Shown here one piece after another: positions 34,225 to 41,402 of a stretch of DNA of 52,797 nucleotides. Every line of letters starts with the position of its first letter. Position 1 is the first letter of the stretch. Below the pieces are notes generated by a model, which did not search any database, was not told the origin of the DNA, and worked only from the letters and a program-made list of their open reading frames with translations. Location of the stretch: positions 1 to 52,797 of the forward strand of contig CANGTL010000015.1 of the NCBI GenBank assembly GCA_947456815.1. Reading direction: 5' to 3'. This DNA is from Flavobacteriaceae bacterium. GTDB taxonomy: Bacteria > Bacteroidota > Bacteroidia > Flavobacteriales > Flavobacteriaceae. The position numbers and the translations under genes were made by a program.

Positions 34225-35076
34225 CTATTTCTTAATTCCACTTAATATCTCCCGAATCTTATTCACACTTTGCATTTCTTTAAAAACCGCGTCGTAATTA
34301 TCTTGCTCCAACAGTTCTTTAAATTGTGTCAAATTGGCAATATATTCCTCCAAACTTTTCACCACTTGTTTTTTATTTTGCTGAAAAATGGGTGTCCACA
34401 TTGCGGGTGAACTCTTCGCCAATCGGACCGTGCTTTCAAATCCGCTGCCGGCCATATCAAAAATATCTCGTTCGTCCTTTTCTTTTTCGATGACGGTTTT
34501 ACCCAACATAAAGGCACTAATATGCGACAAATGCGAAACATATGCAATGTGTTTGTCATGCGACTTTGGATTCATATAACGGATCCGCATGCCCAATTTT
34601 TGAAACACTTCGAGCGCTTTTTCTTGGAGCTTGAAAGAGGTCTTTTCGACTTCACAAATAATGTTCGTCTTTCCTTGAAAGAGATTCCTAACTGCAGCCG
34701 ATGGACCCGAGAACTCCGTTCCAGCGATCGGATGCGTAGCCATAAAATGACTTCTTTTCGGATGCTCCGCAATCAGTTCACAAATAGGAAGTTTGGTCGA
34801 ACCCACATCAAAAACAATGGTTTGCTCCCCAATTTTGTCCAATACTTGCGGTAAAATTGCAAGGCAAACATCAACAGGAACCGACAGAATAACAACATCT
34901 GCTTGATGTAAATCTTCGAAAGTGGCTTGCTGTTGTATAATTCCTAGTTGTAACGCTTCTTCCAAATGATTTTCGTTCGCATCTACGCCAAATACAGTTG
35001 CATTGGTAAATTGCGACTGAATGTCCAGAGCCATCGAACCGCCTATTAATCCTACTCCAATGATGTATACTTTCAT
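34225..35076 (-). CDS. tyrA: Prephenate dehydrogenase
   Basis: A 283-residue NAD(P)-dependent enzyme that converts prephenate to 4-hydroxyphenylpyruvate in tyrosine synthesis. The N-terminal Rossmann motif is GVGLIGGSMALDI; THPIAGTEFSGP and the helical C-terminal half are typical. It has no ACT domain, so allosteric control may rest on other steps. Its ATG overlaps the aminotransferase gene by four bases. Confidence 0.92.
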   Translation of the reverse strand: MKVYIIGVGLIGGSMALDIQSQFTNATVFGVDANENHLEEALQLGIIQQQATFEDLHQADVVILSVPVDVCLAILPQVLDKIGEQTIVFDVGSTKLPICELIAEHPKRSHFMATHPIAGTEFSGPSAAVRNLFQGKTNIICEVEKTSFKLQEKALEVFQKLGMRIRYMNPKSHDKHIAYVSHLSHISAFMLGKTVIEKEKDERDIFDMAGSGFESTVRLAKSSPAMWTPIFQQNKKQVVKSLEEYIANLTQFKELLEQDNYDAVFKEMQSVNKIREILSGIKK

Positions 35077-36245
35077 AGTTGTTTGTTGTCAGTTGTCGGC
35101 TGAAATCTCGCAATCGCTTCTTTAATTTTTTCTGCTGCTACACATAAAGAAAATCGAATATAACCTTCGCCTTGGCTACCGAAAATGGTTCCAGGCGTGA
35201 TAAAAATATGCTTGTTGTATAATATCTCGTCAATAAATTGCTCCGATGACTCAACGCCGTCTGGCAATTTCGCCCAAACAAATAAACCCACCGAGTCTTT
35301 ATCGAACGTACATTGCAGTAGCGATGCCAAGTCAAAAATCAATGCGCGTCTTGAAGCATATACTTTGTTGAGATCTGCAAACCACGAATTATCAAGTTGT
35401 AGTGCAGCAATCGCTCCTTTTTGAATGCCGTAAAACATGCCGCTATCCATATTGCTTTTTACTTTTAGAATGGCATCTATGAATTCCGATTTTCCAGAAA
35501 CCCAACCGATTCTCCAGCCCGCCAAATTGTATTTTTTTGACAGCGAATTGAGTTCAAGAGCAACGTCTTTTGCGCCATCAATTTGTAAAATCGAGATCGG
35601 ATGCTCGTTCAAAACAAAACTATACGGATTGTCATTAACCAATAATATCTGATGCTTACGCGCAAAATCGACTAACTTCTTGAACAACGCCAAGCTGCCC
35701 GAAGCGCCCGTTGGCATGTGTGGATACGACACCCACATTAGTTTCACTTTTGAAAGATCAAGTCGCTCAAGTGCTTCAAAATCGGGTTCCCAATCAGTGG
35801 CTTCTTTCAATTCATAAAAAACAGGCTCCGCTCCAACCAATTTTGTCACCGAACTGTAGGTAGGATAACCTGGATTCGGAATCAAAACTTGATCGCCTTC
35901 ATTTAGAAAAGCCATCGAAATATGCATGATGCCTTCCTTTGAACCCATTAATGGTAGCATTTCCGAATTAAAATCTAGGCTGACGCCAAAGTGCTTTGCA
36001 TAGAAATTCGCAAATCCTTTTCGCAGTTCTGGCAATCCTTGATAGCTTTGGTATTGGTGCGCATTTTCTTCCAATACTGAAGCTTGAATAGCACTAATAA
36101 CAAACGGATGAGGCGCCAAATCCGGGCTTCCAACTCCCATATTGATAATCGGTTTCCCTTCGGATTGCAATTGCCGAACTTCTCTCAATTTGGTGGAGAA
36201 ATAGTATTCTTCGACTTGGTTTAAACGATTGGCAGTTTTTATCAT
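35073..36245 (-). CDS. Class I/II aminotransferase of the aromatic operon
   Basis: A 390-residue fold-type I PLP enzyme related to aspartate and LL-diaminopimelate aminotransferases. The PLP lysine lies in SLSKKYNLAGWRIGWVSG, and IINMGVGSPDLAPHPFV is a typical N-terminal motif. Context between pheA and tyrA suggests transamination of phenylpyruvate and 4-hydroxyphenylpyruvate. The last residues FQPTTDNKQL are encoded by a GGTTGTC repeat that runs into the tyrA start, so the natural C-terminus may have been altered by the repeat. Confidence 0.87.
   Translation of the reverse strand: MIKTANRLNQVEEYYFSTKLREVRQLQSEGKPIINMGVGSPDLAPHPFVISAIQASVLEENAHQYQSYQGLPELRKGFANFYAKHFGVSLDFNSEMLPLMGSKEGIMHISMAFLNEGDQVLIPNPGYPTYSSVTKLVGAEPVFYELKEATDWEPDFEALERLDLSKVKLMWVSYPHMPTGASGSLALFKKLVDFARKHQILLVNDNPYSFVLNEHPISILQIDGAKDVALELNSLSKKYNLAGWRIGWVSGKSEFIDAILKVKSNMDSGMFYGIQKGAIAALQLDNSWFADLNKVYASRRALIFDLASLLQCTFDKDSVGLFVWAKLPDGVESSEQFIDEILYNKHIFITPGTIFGSQGEGYIRFSLCVAAEKIKEAIARFQPTTDNKQL
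35078..35101. repeat. GGTTGTC repeat at the aminotransferase/tyrA junction
   Basis: GTTGTTTGTTGTCAGTTGTC encodes the extreme C-terminus of the aminotransferase and ends two bases before the tyrA ATG. Confidence 0.7.
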
Positions 36246-36257
36246 GGAATGGTTTTG

Positions 36258-36315
36258 GTTTATTCGTTGAATCGGTTAATTGTTAAATCGACTAAACGAA
36301 TTGACGATTAAATAG
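36258..36315. repeat. Diverged TTGAATCG word repeat
   Basis: Words such as TCGTTGAATCGGTTAATTG and TTAAATCGACTAAACGAATT fill the gap between pheA and the aminotransferase gene. They are relatives of the perfect 8-bp array at 3559-3606. Confidence 0.5.
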
Positions 36316-37138
36316 TTAGCTTGCTTTCATATTCACCCAAAATCTTGAGTTGTTCTGCCATAATCGAAAGTATGGTCTTTGCTTTTTCAAAATCATCGTA
36401 TTTCTCAAAAGTAACATCTACAAAAAAGGCATATTTCCACGGTGTTTCTATTTTGGGTAGCGACTGAATTTTGGTTAGGTTCAATTTGCAATCGCTCATC
36501 ACATTGAGCACGGCAGCAAGGCTTCCTCTTTTGTGGTCTAGTTCAAACTTGAGCGACGCCTTATTAATATTCAGTTTGTAAAAATCTTCCAGGTGTTTTG
36601 TTACTATGACAAAACGCGTCATGTTATTATTGATTGTTTGAATTTCAGGCGCTATTATTTTCAAATCGTACATTTTTGAAGCCGCTTTACTTGCTATTGC
36701 TGCGATTCCTTTGAGTTGTTGCTGATGAACTCGTCGTGCTGTTTCCGCCGTATCTTTATCTTCCACCAATTTAATTTGAGGATGTCTTTTGAGAAAATCC
36801 ATGCATTGAAGCAGCGCCATGGGATGCGAGTGAATTTCCTTGATGTCTTCAATAGTCTGTCCATTCAACACCATTAGGTTTTGATGAATATCTAAGTAAT
36901 GTTCACCAACAATGTGTAGATTGTTTTTATCAATCAAAGCGTAATTCGGAATAATCGAGCCTGCTATTGAATTCTCTAACGCCATAACTGCAAGCGACGA
37001 TTGTCCTGACAGGACGCTATCTACTACCTCCTCGAAAGAAAGACATTCCGCAATATCATTTTCGCCAGAAAAATACTCCAGCACGACTTGATGGTGAAAA
37101 GAGCCTTTGATTCCTTGTATGGCAACGATTTGCTTCAT
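36308..37138 (-). CDS. pheA: Prephenate dehydratase
   Basis: A 276-residue enzyme that converts prephenate to phenylpyruvate. The catalytic domain spans about residues 1-180, with the family TRF motif in NNMTRFVIV. A C-terminal ACT domain (KRGSLAAVLNVMSDCKLNLT) is the usual site of phenylalanine feedback; the canonical ESRP is replaced here by ETPW. There is no chorismate mutase domain; that activity is in the DAHP synthase fusion. It is first in its operon and sits 12 bases after a strong terminator hairpin, which implies attenuation control. Confidence 0.93.
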   Translation of the reverse strand: MKQIVAIQGIKGSFHHQVVLEYFSGENDIAECLSFEEVVDSVLSGQSSLAVMALENSIAGSIIPNYALIDKNNLHIVGEHYLDIHQNLMVLNGQTIEDIKEIHSHPMALLQCMDFLKRHPQIKLVEDKDTAETARRVHQQQLKGIAAIASKAASKMYDLKIIAPEIQTINNNMTRFVIVTKHLEDFYKLNINKASLKFELDHKRGSLAAVLNVMSDCKLNLTKIQSLPKIETPWKYAFFVDVTFEKYDDFEKAKTILSIMAEQLKILGEYESKLTI

Positions 37139-37150
37139 ATAAAAATGCTA

Positions 37151-37179
37151 AAAAAAAATCCCGATCTGCATCGGGATTT
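37151..37179 (-). terminator. Attenuator-type terminator in the pheA leader
   Basis: On the minus strand AAATCCCGAT / ATCGGGATTT is a perfect 10-bp stem with loop GCAG, followed by eight or more T. It lies between the leader peptide stop and the pheA start. A competing pairing exists between 37221-37228 (GGGATTGT in RNA sense) and 37173-37181, which would block the terminator. Confidence 0.85.
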
Positions 37180-37205
37180 GTATATTTTTTTGAATTAATA
37201 ATTTT

Positions 37206-37286
37206 TCAAATAACCATACCACAATCCCTTGCTTCGTTCCCGAAGAAATAAAGAGCATTGCTAAAATAGAATCGGTTATTCAACAT
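37206..37286 (-). CDS. Candidate Phe/Tyr-rich leader peptide of the pheA operon
   Basis: A 26-codon reading frame (ATG to TGA) directly downstream of the predicted start of transcription. It has RFYF at residues 5-8 and LYFF at residues 12-15, so 6 of 11 residues between positions 5 and 15 are Phe or Tyr. After these codons comes GGGATTGT, which can pair with the 5' arm of the downstream terminator. A ribosome stalled at the FF codons would leave that segment free; one reaching the stop codon would cover it. This is the classical logic of amino acid attenuation. The arrangement is seen in the sequence; translation is inferred. Confidence 0.75.
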   Translation of the reverse strand: MLNNRFYFSNALYFFGNEARDCGMVI

Positions 37287-37306
37287 GGGTAAAAATAATT
37301 GGATTG

Positions 37307-37339
37307 CTAAAGTAAAAAAAATTGTTTAGAGTATCACAA
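37307..37339 (-). promoter_or_regulatory. Promoter of the pheA operon
   Basis: TACTTTAG (37307-37314) differs from TAnnTTTG at one base, with TTG (37337-37339) 22 bases upstream on the minus strand. It places the start of transcription about 15-20 bases before the leader peptide ATG. Confidence 0.5.
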
Positions 37340-37353
37340 AAGATTTTATTTTT

Positions 37354-37385
37354 TTGAAAATTTCCTATGGTATTCTTTACTTTTG
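37354..37385 (+). promoter_or_regulatory. gldA promoter
   Basis: TTG (37354-37356) and TACTTTTG (37378-37385) are 21 bases apart. It lies divergently next to the pheA promoter and rules out the longer gldA reading that starts at 37354. Confidence 0.65.
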
Positions 37386-37401
37386 TTTCAAATCAAATTT
37401 T

Positions 37402-38301
37402 ATGTCGATAGAAGTTCATGCTATTTCTAAAAATTACGGCGCACAAAAAGCGTTAGACCAAGTTTCTTTTACGATTCAGAAAGGCGAAATCGTTGGTTTT
37501 TTGGGACCAAATGGTGCTGGAAAATCTACTTTGATGAAAATCTTGACAACCTATTTATCTGCGGATGAAGGAACAGCAAGTGTGAATGGTTTTGACGTGT
37601 CGACCCAACAAAAAGCCGTGCAGCAATCTATTGGCTATTTGCCGGAACACAATCCGTTGTACTTGGATTTATATGTTCGCGAATACTTGGAGTTTAATGC
37701 GAACGTTTATGGTGTAGAGAAAAACCGAATTGAAGAAGTCATACTCTTGACGGGTTTGATGTCGGAACGCCATAAGAAAATCGGACAATTATCTAAAGGA
37801 TATCGTCAGCGTGTTGGCTTGGCGAATGCTTTGCTTCACAATCCAGATGTATTGATATTGGATGAACCAACAACAGGTTTGGATCCGAATCAGTTAGTGG
37901 AAATACGAAATGTCATTCGAAATGTAGGCAAGGATAAGACAGTCTTTCTCTCTACGCATATTATGCAAGAAGTAGAGGCGATTTGCGACCGTGTGATTAT
38001 TATCGATGGCGGAAAAATTGTTGCCGATAAAAAGATTGATAAACTGACCACCACTTCGGAAGCACAAATTATTGAAGTAGAATTTGACCGACTTGTTGAT
38101 GCAAAACTCGTAAATACGATTCCTAATTTGGATGCTGCAACAAACGTTGAAGCTAATTTATGGGAATTGAAGTTTTCGTCCGATCATGATATGCGCCCAA
38201 TAGTTTTTGATTTTGCGCAAGAACATGGACTAAAAACCTTACAGCTCAATTTGAAAAACAAGAATTTAGAAAGTTTGTTTAGAGAAGTGACGAAGCATTA
38301 G
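37402..38301 (+). CDS. gldA: Gliding motility ABC transporter ATPase GldA
   Basis: A protein of about 299 residues with a standard ABC ATPase domain: Walker A GPNGAGKST, signature LSKGYRQRVGLANALLHNP, Walker B VLILDEPTTGLDP and the switch histidine in STHIMQE. Length, N-terminal sequence and the C-terminal extension match flavobacterial GldA, which works with GldF and GldG in gliding motility. The gldF and gldG genes are not in the window. The ATG at 37402 is supported by the promoter position. It could be another ABC-2-type ATPase, but the resemblance to GldA is strong. Confidence 0.85.
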   Translation: MSIEVHAISKNYGAQKALDQVSFTIQKGEIVGFLGPNGAGKSTLMKILTTYLSADEGTASVNGFDVSTQQKAVQQSIGYLPEHNPLYLDLYVREYLEFNANVYGVEKNRIEEVILLTGLMSERHKKIGQLSKGYRQRVGLANALLHNPDVLILDEPTTGLDPNQLVEIRNVIRNVGKDKTVFLSTHIMQEVEAICDRVIIIDGGKIVADKKIDKLTTTSEAQIIEVEFDRLVDAKLVNTIPNLDAATNVEANLWELKFSSDHDMRPIVFDFAQEHGLKTLQLNLKNKNLESLFREVTKH

Positions 38302-38347
38302 TTTAACGAGGAAAGAGTCAAGAGTCAAATGCAAGTTGACTTTGGAA

Positions 38348-38463
38348 GCCAGGTTCCCAGCCCAGATGGCAGCGGCATCCTTTTTTGTTTTGGGAAAGCT
38401 CCTCGACTGCGCTCGGAATGACAAAACAAAAAAGATAGAGCGAACAGCTGGATGAAGCTCCGA
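38348..38463 (+). repeat. Flavo-1-like RNA element F
   Basis: CAGCCCAGATGGCAGCGGCA-TCC, the stem TTTTTTGTTTT / AAAACAAAAAA, then GATAGAGCGAACAGCTGGAT-GAAGCTCC. The loop carries CCTCGACTGCGCTCGGAATG-AC. It lies between the convergent gldA and DUF2807 genes. Confidence 0.75.
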
Positions 38464-38469
38464 AAAAAA

Positions 38470-39222
38470 CTAGCGGTATATTAAACGTCCACGATAATGT
38501 GAGGTAACGCGAACATTTTCCTGCGGTGGACGTGAGTAGCAATTGACGTCGCCGACATTATAAATATCTCCATCCAAAAAATTTACAGGCCGAATAAAAA
38601 GATCATTGCTCCCACGGTGATAAAAATTAATCCGATTCGCATTAAGATTTTCTCCGTGAAAAATTCCGTCGCCTTCCCAAAAATAAACGTAAAGTGAGTT
38701 GGTATTTCCAGTGATAAAATATCTTCCAAGCTCATTGTTTTCAACTTTCACCGATTCATTATCGACAGTCAAGTAAAAATCGCCGGTTCCAACTCCAGAA
38801 TAACCGTCGATTGGGTCAGTAGACAAAAGATGCAAATTCGGATAATGAAGTACTCCTTGCGAGGTGATGTTTTGTTCTGTTTTAGAATTGATTTGAGTAA
38901 TATTTGGAGCCGTAACATAAACAACGGTACTGCCATAATCGCGGACCCAATTGCAAGTCGTGTTGTCGGAAAGTTTCAGTTGATTTCCTTCTACATTGAC
39001 CTCTATGTCGTTGATTAGATTCTCACCGGTTCGTACTTCAACTTTATGAACTGGTCCTTCGATAAGTACCACACCTATTCTTTTGCTGACCAACAATTTT
39101 GTAAAAGTTAGTCCTTCATAAACTCTCGATTTGATTGGGCCACTCGATTTTACGCAATCGGAAGGCTTTTCACAACCAGTGAAGAAAATAAGGACCCAAA
39201 AAAGTACAACAATTTTTTTCAT
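38470..39222 (-). CDS. DUF2807 (head GIN domain) lipoprotein
   Basis: A protein of about 250 residues with the lipobox FFTGC and a right-handed beta-helix-like DUF2807 domain (repeated strands such as VEVRTGENLINDIEV, ITQINSKTEQNIT and FYLTVDNESVKVENNE). The family is annotated as a putative autotransporter head domain; its function is not established. The start MKKIVVLF follows the PagL-like gene by ten bases, so both are co-transcribed. Confidence 0.8.
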   Translation of the reverse strand: MKKIVVLFWVLIFFTGCEKPSDCVKSSGPIKSRVYEGLTFTKLLVSKRIGVVLIEGPVHKVEVRTGENLINDIEVNVEGNQLKLSDNTTCNWVRDYGSTVVYVTAPNITQINSKTEQNITSQGVLHYPNLHLLSTDPIDGYSGVGTGDFYLTVDNESVKVENNELGRYFITGNTNSLYVYFWEGDGIFHGENLNANRINFYHRGSNDLFIRPVNFLDGDIYNVGDVNCYSRPPQENVRVTSHYRGRLIYR

Positions 39223-39232
39223 GTATAAACTT

Positions 39233-40327
39233 TTATAGTCGAACGCCGATGGAAAACTCTGTCGCTTCGGCGAGAAACCCATGTGTTTTTACAGCGATTC
39301 CTGAATATATTTTAGGTGTCCAATAATATTTCATTCCGAGACGATCATATATTTGGGAATCTCCGGCAAATGGCCGATATACATAATAACCAAGTTGCGT
39401 TTCTAACGAAATTCTATTGATAAACAATTCATGACCGATAAACAATCCGATTCTCTTATAATCTGTATCTGGGTCCAGATTATCTTCTGGATAAGCAATC
39501 GAACGGAACTTGATGTATTCTTTTATCGATGTCGTAACAAACAAATCGGTTCCCAATTGCAGCGCACTTTTTTTATTGATTCTTTTGTCAGCATAAAAAC
39601 CTATGTGATAGAAAGGTTTCTGCCCGCTACCAACGACTATGCTTTCGTTCAATCCGGAGCGAAACACAATATTATATCTAATAGGCTCGGTAAATTTAAT
39701 GCTAAGCGGAATGCTATCGATTATTTTGGGTTGCTTTTTACACAAACTATAGTTGACACCAATGTTTAGTCCGTAGGTGTTTAGTCCACTATTGGGCGAC
39801 TTAAACCTGCCGCTCGAATAATGTGTAAAAAAGAGCCCTGCTTCGACACCAAATCCGTCGATAATATTATCACGTTTATAGTTCAACATAAAATTGGTAT
39901 TCCCCATATATTTTGAACCAAATGCCCGATTCTTACTATTAGTTTCTTTGTCATACGGATTGGTCGTCATGGCAATTCCTTGCCCAATTTTAAACTGCAA
40001 CCGCCGGTTTAAGAAATAGAAATTATAATGCGCTCCGATCGCGTAGTTCTTACCTAAAATTTCATTTTTGAAATCTTGATAGATAAAATACCCGCCGTAA
40101 TCAGGGTAATTGTAAAGTTTTTGCCAAGCTTCTTTGCCATGAGTTTTTTTAGAGAAACTAAACATAAATCCTTCTGGATGTCCGGTAATGAGATGGTATA
40201 ATTCCGGCGAGTGTGGGTATATGTTTCCGCGTAAAAGATTTAACTCTATTGAATTTGTATCATCTGATTGTTGACCAAAAGCAATTGAACCAAATAAGAG
40301 CAAAAGAAAACGTAATCTATTCTTCAT
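39233..40327 (-). CDS. PagL-like acyloxyacyl hydrolase family outer-membrane protein
   Basis: A 364-residue protein with a signal peptide (MKNRLRFLLLLFGSIAFGQ) and a beta-barrel-like remainder. The segment FFTHYSSGRFKSPNSGLNTYG matches the PagL catalytic His-x-Ser region and its following Pro-Asn-x-Gly. PagL-type enzymes remove a fatty acid from lipid A at the outer membrane. It is about twice the length of proteobacterial PagL, so activity is inferred from the motif only. It is the first gene of a two-gene operon. Confidence 0.75.
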   Translation of the reverse strand: MKNRLRFLLLLFGSIAFGQQSDDTNSIELNLLRGNIYPHSPELYHLITGHPEGFMFSFSKKTHGKEAWQKLYNYPDYGGYFIYQDFKNEILGKNYAIGAHYNFYFLNRRLQFKIGQGIAMTTNPYDKETNSKNRAFGSKYMGNTNFMLNYKRDNIIDGFGVEAGLFFTHYSSGRFKSPNSGLNTYGLNIGVNYSLCKKQPKIIDSIPLSIKFTEPIRYNIVFRSGLNESIVVGSGQKPFYHIGFYADKRINKKSALQLGTDLFVTTSIKEYIKFRSIAYPEDNLDPDTDYKRIGLFIGHELFINRISLETQLGYYVYRPFAGDSQIYDRLGMKYYWTPKIYSGIAVKTHGFLAEATEFSIGVRL

Positions 40328-40344
40328 GCAACAAAGTAATGAAG

Positions 40345-40352
40345 CAAATATA
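40345..40352 (-). promoter_or_regulatory. Promoter -7 box of the PagL-like operon
   Basis: TATATTTG on the minus strand, 18-25 bases upstream of the ATG. Confidence 0.5.
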
Positions 40353-40361
40353 TTCTTTTAA

Positions 40362-41318
40362 TTAGAAAATAGAATTTGCAATAGCTTTTATATTCTCAGA
40401 TTTGCCCATCGAATAATAATGCAAGACTGGAATTCCTGCAGCAACTAATTCTTTGCTTTGTTCGATACACCATTCGATTCCGATTTGTTTTACGGCCTCA
40501 TTGTCTTTGGCTTTAACCACCGACATAATTAAATCGTCAGGCAACTCAAGGCTAAATCGATGTGGAATTAAGTTCAGTTGTTTTTTGGTTGCAATAGGTT
40601 TTAATCCAGGAATGATTGGAACTGTTATTCCAGCTGTTCTACATTTAGCAACAAAATCAAAAAATTTCTGATTGTCAAAAAACATCTGAGTAATGATATA
40701 TTCGGCGCCATTTTTAATTTTTTGCTTTAAAAAATGAATGTCGCTATCTAAACTCGGTGCTTCCATGTGTTTTTCTGGATAACCCGCAACACCAATGCAA
40801 AAGTTAGTTTTGGAAGTATTTTGTAAATCTTCGTCTAAATAAATTCCATTGTTCAAATTACTGATTTGCAAAACCAAATCGGTGGCAAATTCATTCCCGT
40901 CCTTTTCGGGCTTGAAATAGGTCTCTGTTTTTAGTGCATCGCCGCGCAGTGCCACGACATTGTCAATGCCTAAGAAATCTAAATCGATGAGCAAGTTTTC
41001 GGTGTCTTCTTTTGAAAATCCGCCGCACAAAATGTGGGGAATAGCATCTACAGTATACTTGTTTTGAATCCCGGCGCAAATACCAACTGTTCCAGGACGT
41101 TTTTTTACGATTTTCTTTTGCAATAGTCCGCTTGGCAATTCCTTGAATTCGTATTCCTCGCGATGATATGTTACGTCAATAAATGGTGGATTGAATTCCA
41201 TCAACGGATCAATACTGTCAAAAATAGATTGGATATTTTGTCCTTTTAGAGGCGGTAAGATTTCAAAGGAAAATAATGGTTTTCCTTGTGCATTTTCTAT
41301 GTGTTGGGTTACTTTCAT
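40362..41318 (-). CDS. metF: Methylenetetrahydrofolate reductase
   Basis: A 318-residue FAD-dependent TIM barrel that makes 5-methyl-THF for methionine synthase. Motifs include FSFEILPPLKGQNI, DVTYHREEYEF, VALRGDALK and YIITQMFFDNQKFFDFV. It is third in the metH(N)-metH(C)-metF operon, so methyl donor and acceptor enzymes are made together. Confidence 0.95.
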   Translation of the reverse strand: MKVTQHIENAQGKPLFSFEILPPLKGQNIQSIFDSIDPLMEFNPPFIDVTYHREEYEFKELPSGLLQKKIVKKRPGTVGICAGIQNKYTVDAIPHILCGGFSKEDTENLLIDLDFLGIDNVVALRGDALKTETYFKPEKDGNEFATDLVLQISNLNNGIYLDEDLQNTSKTNFCIGVAGYPEKHMEAPSLDSDIHFLKQKIKNGAEYIITQMFFDNQKFFDFVAKCRTAGITVPIIPGLKPIATKKQLNLIPHRFSLELPDDLIMSVVKAKDNEAVKQIGIEWCIEQSKELVAAGIPVLHYYSMGKSENIKAIANSIF

Positions 41319-41323
41319 AATTT

Positions 41324-41399
41324 GTTGTCGGTTGTCGGTTGTCGGTTGTCAGTTTGTGTTGTGTGTGACCGACAACTTATAACTGACAACAGACAACTG
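41324..41399. repeat. GGTTGTC words in opposite orientations between metF and metH
   Basis: Four GGTTGTC words on the left (from 41324) face GACCGACAAC, CTGACAAC and AGACAAC on the right, separated by about 12 bases. The RNA of the met operon could fold this into a long imperfect hairpin between the two cistrons. Confidence 0.75.
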
Positions 41400-41402
41400 T
41401 TA

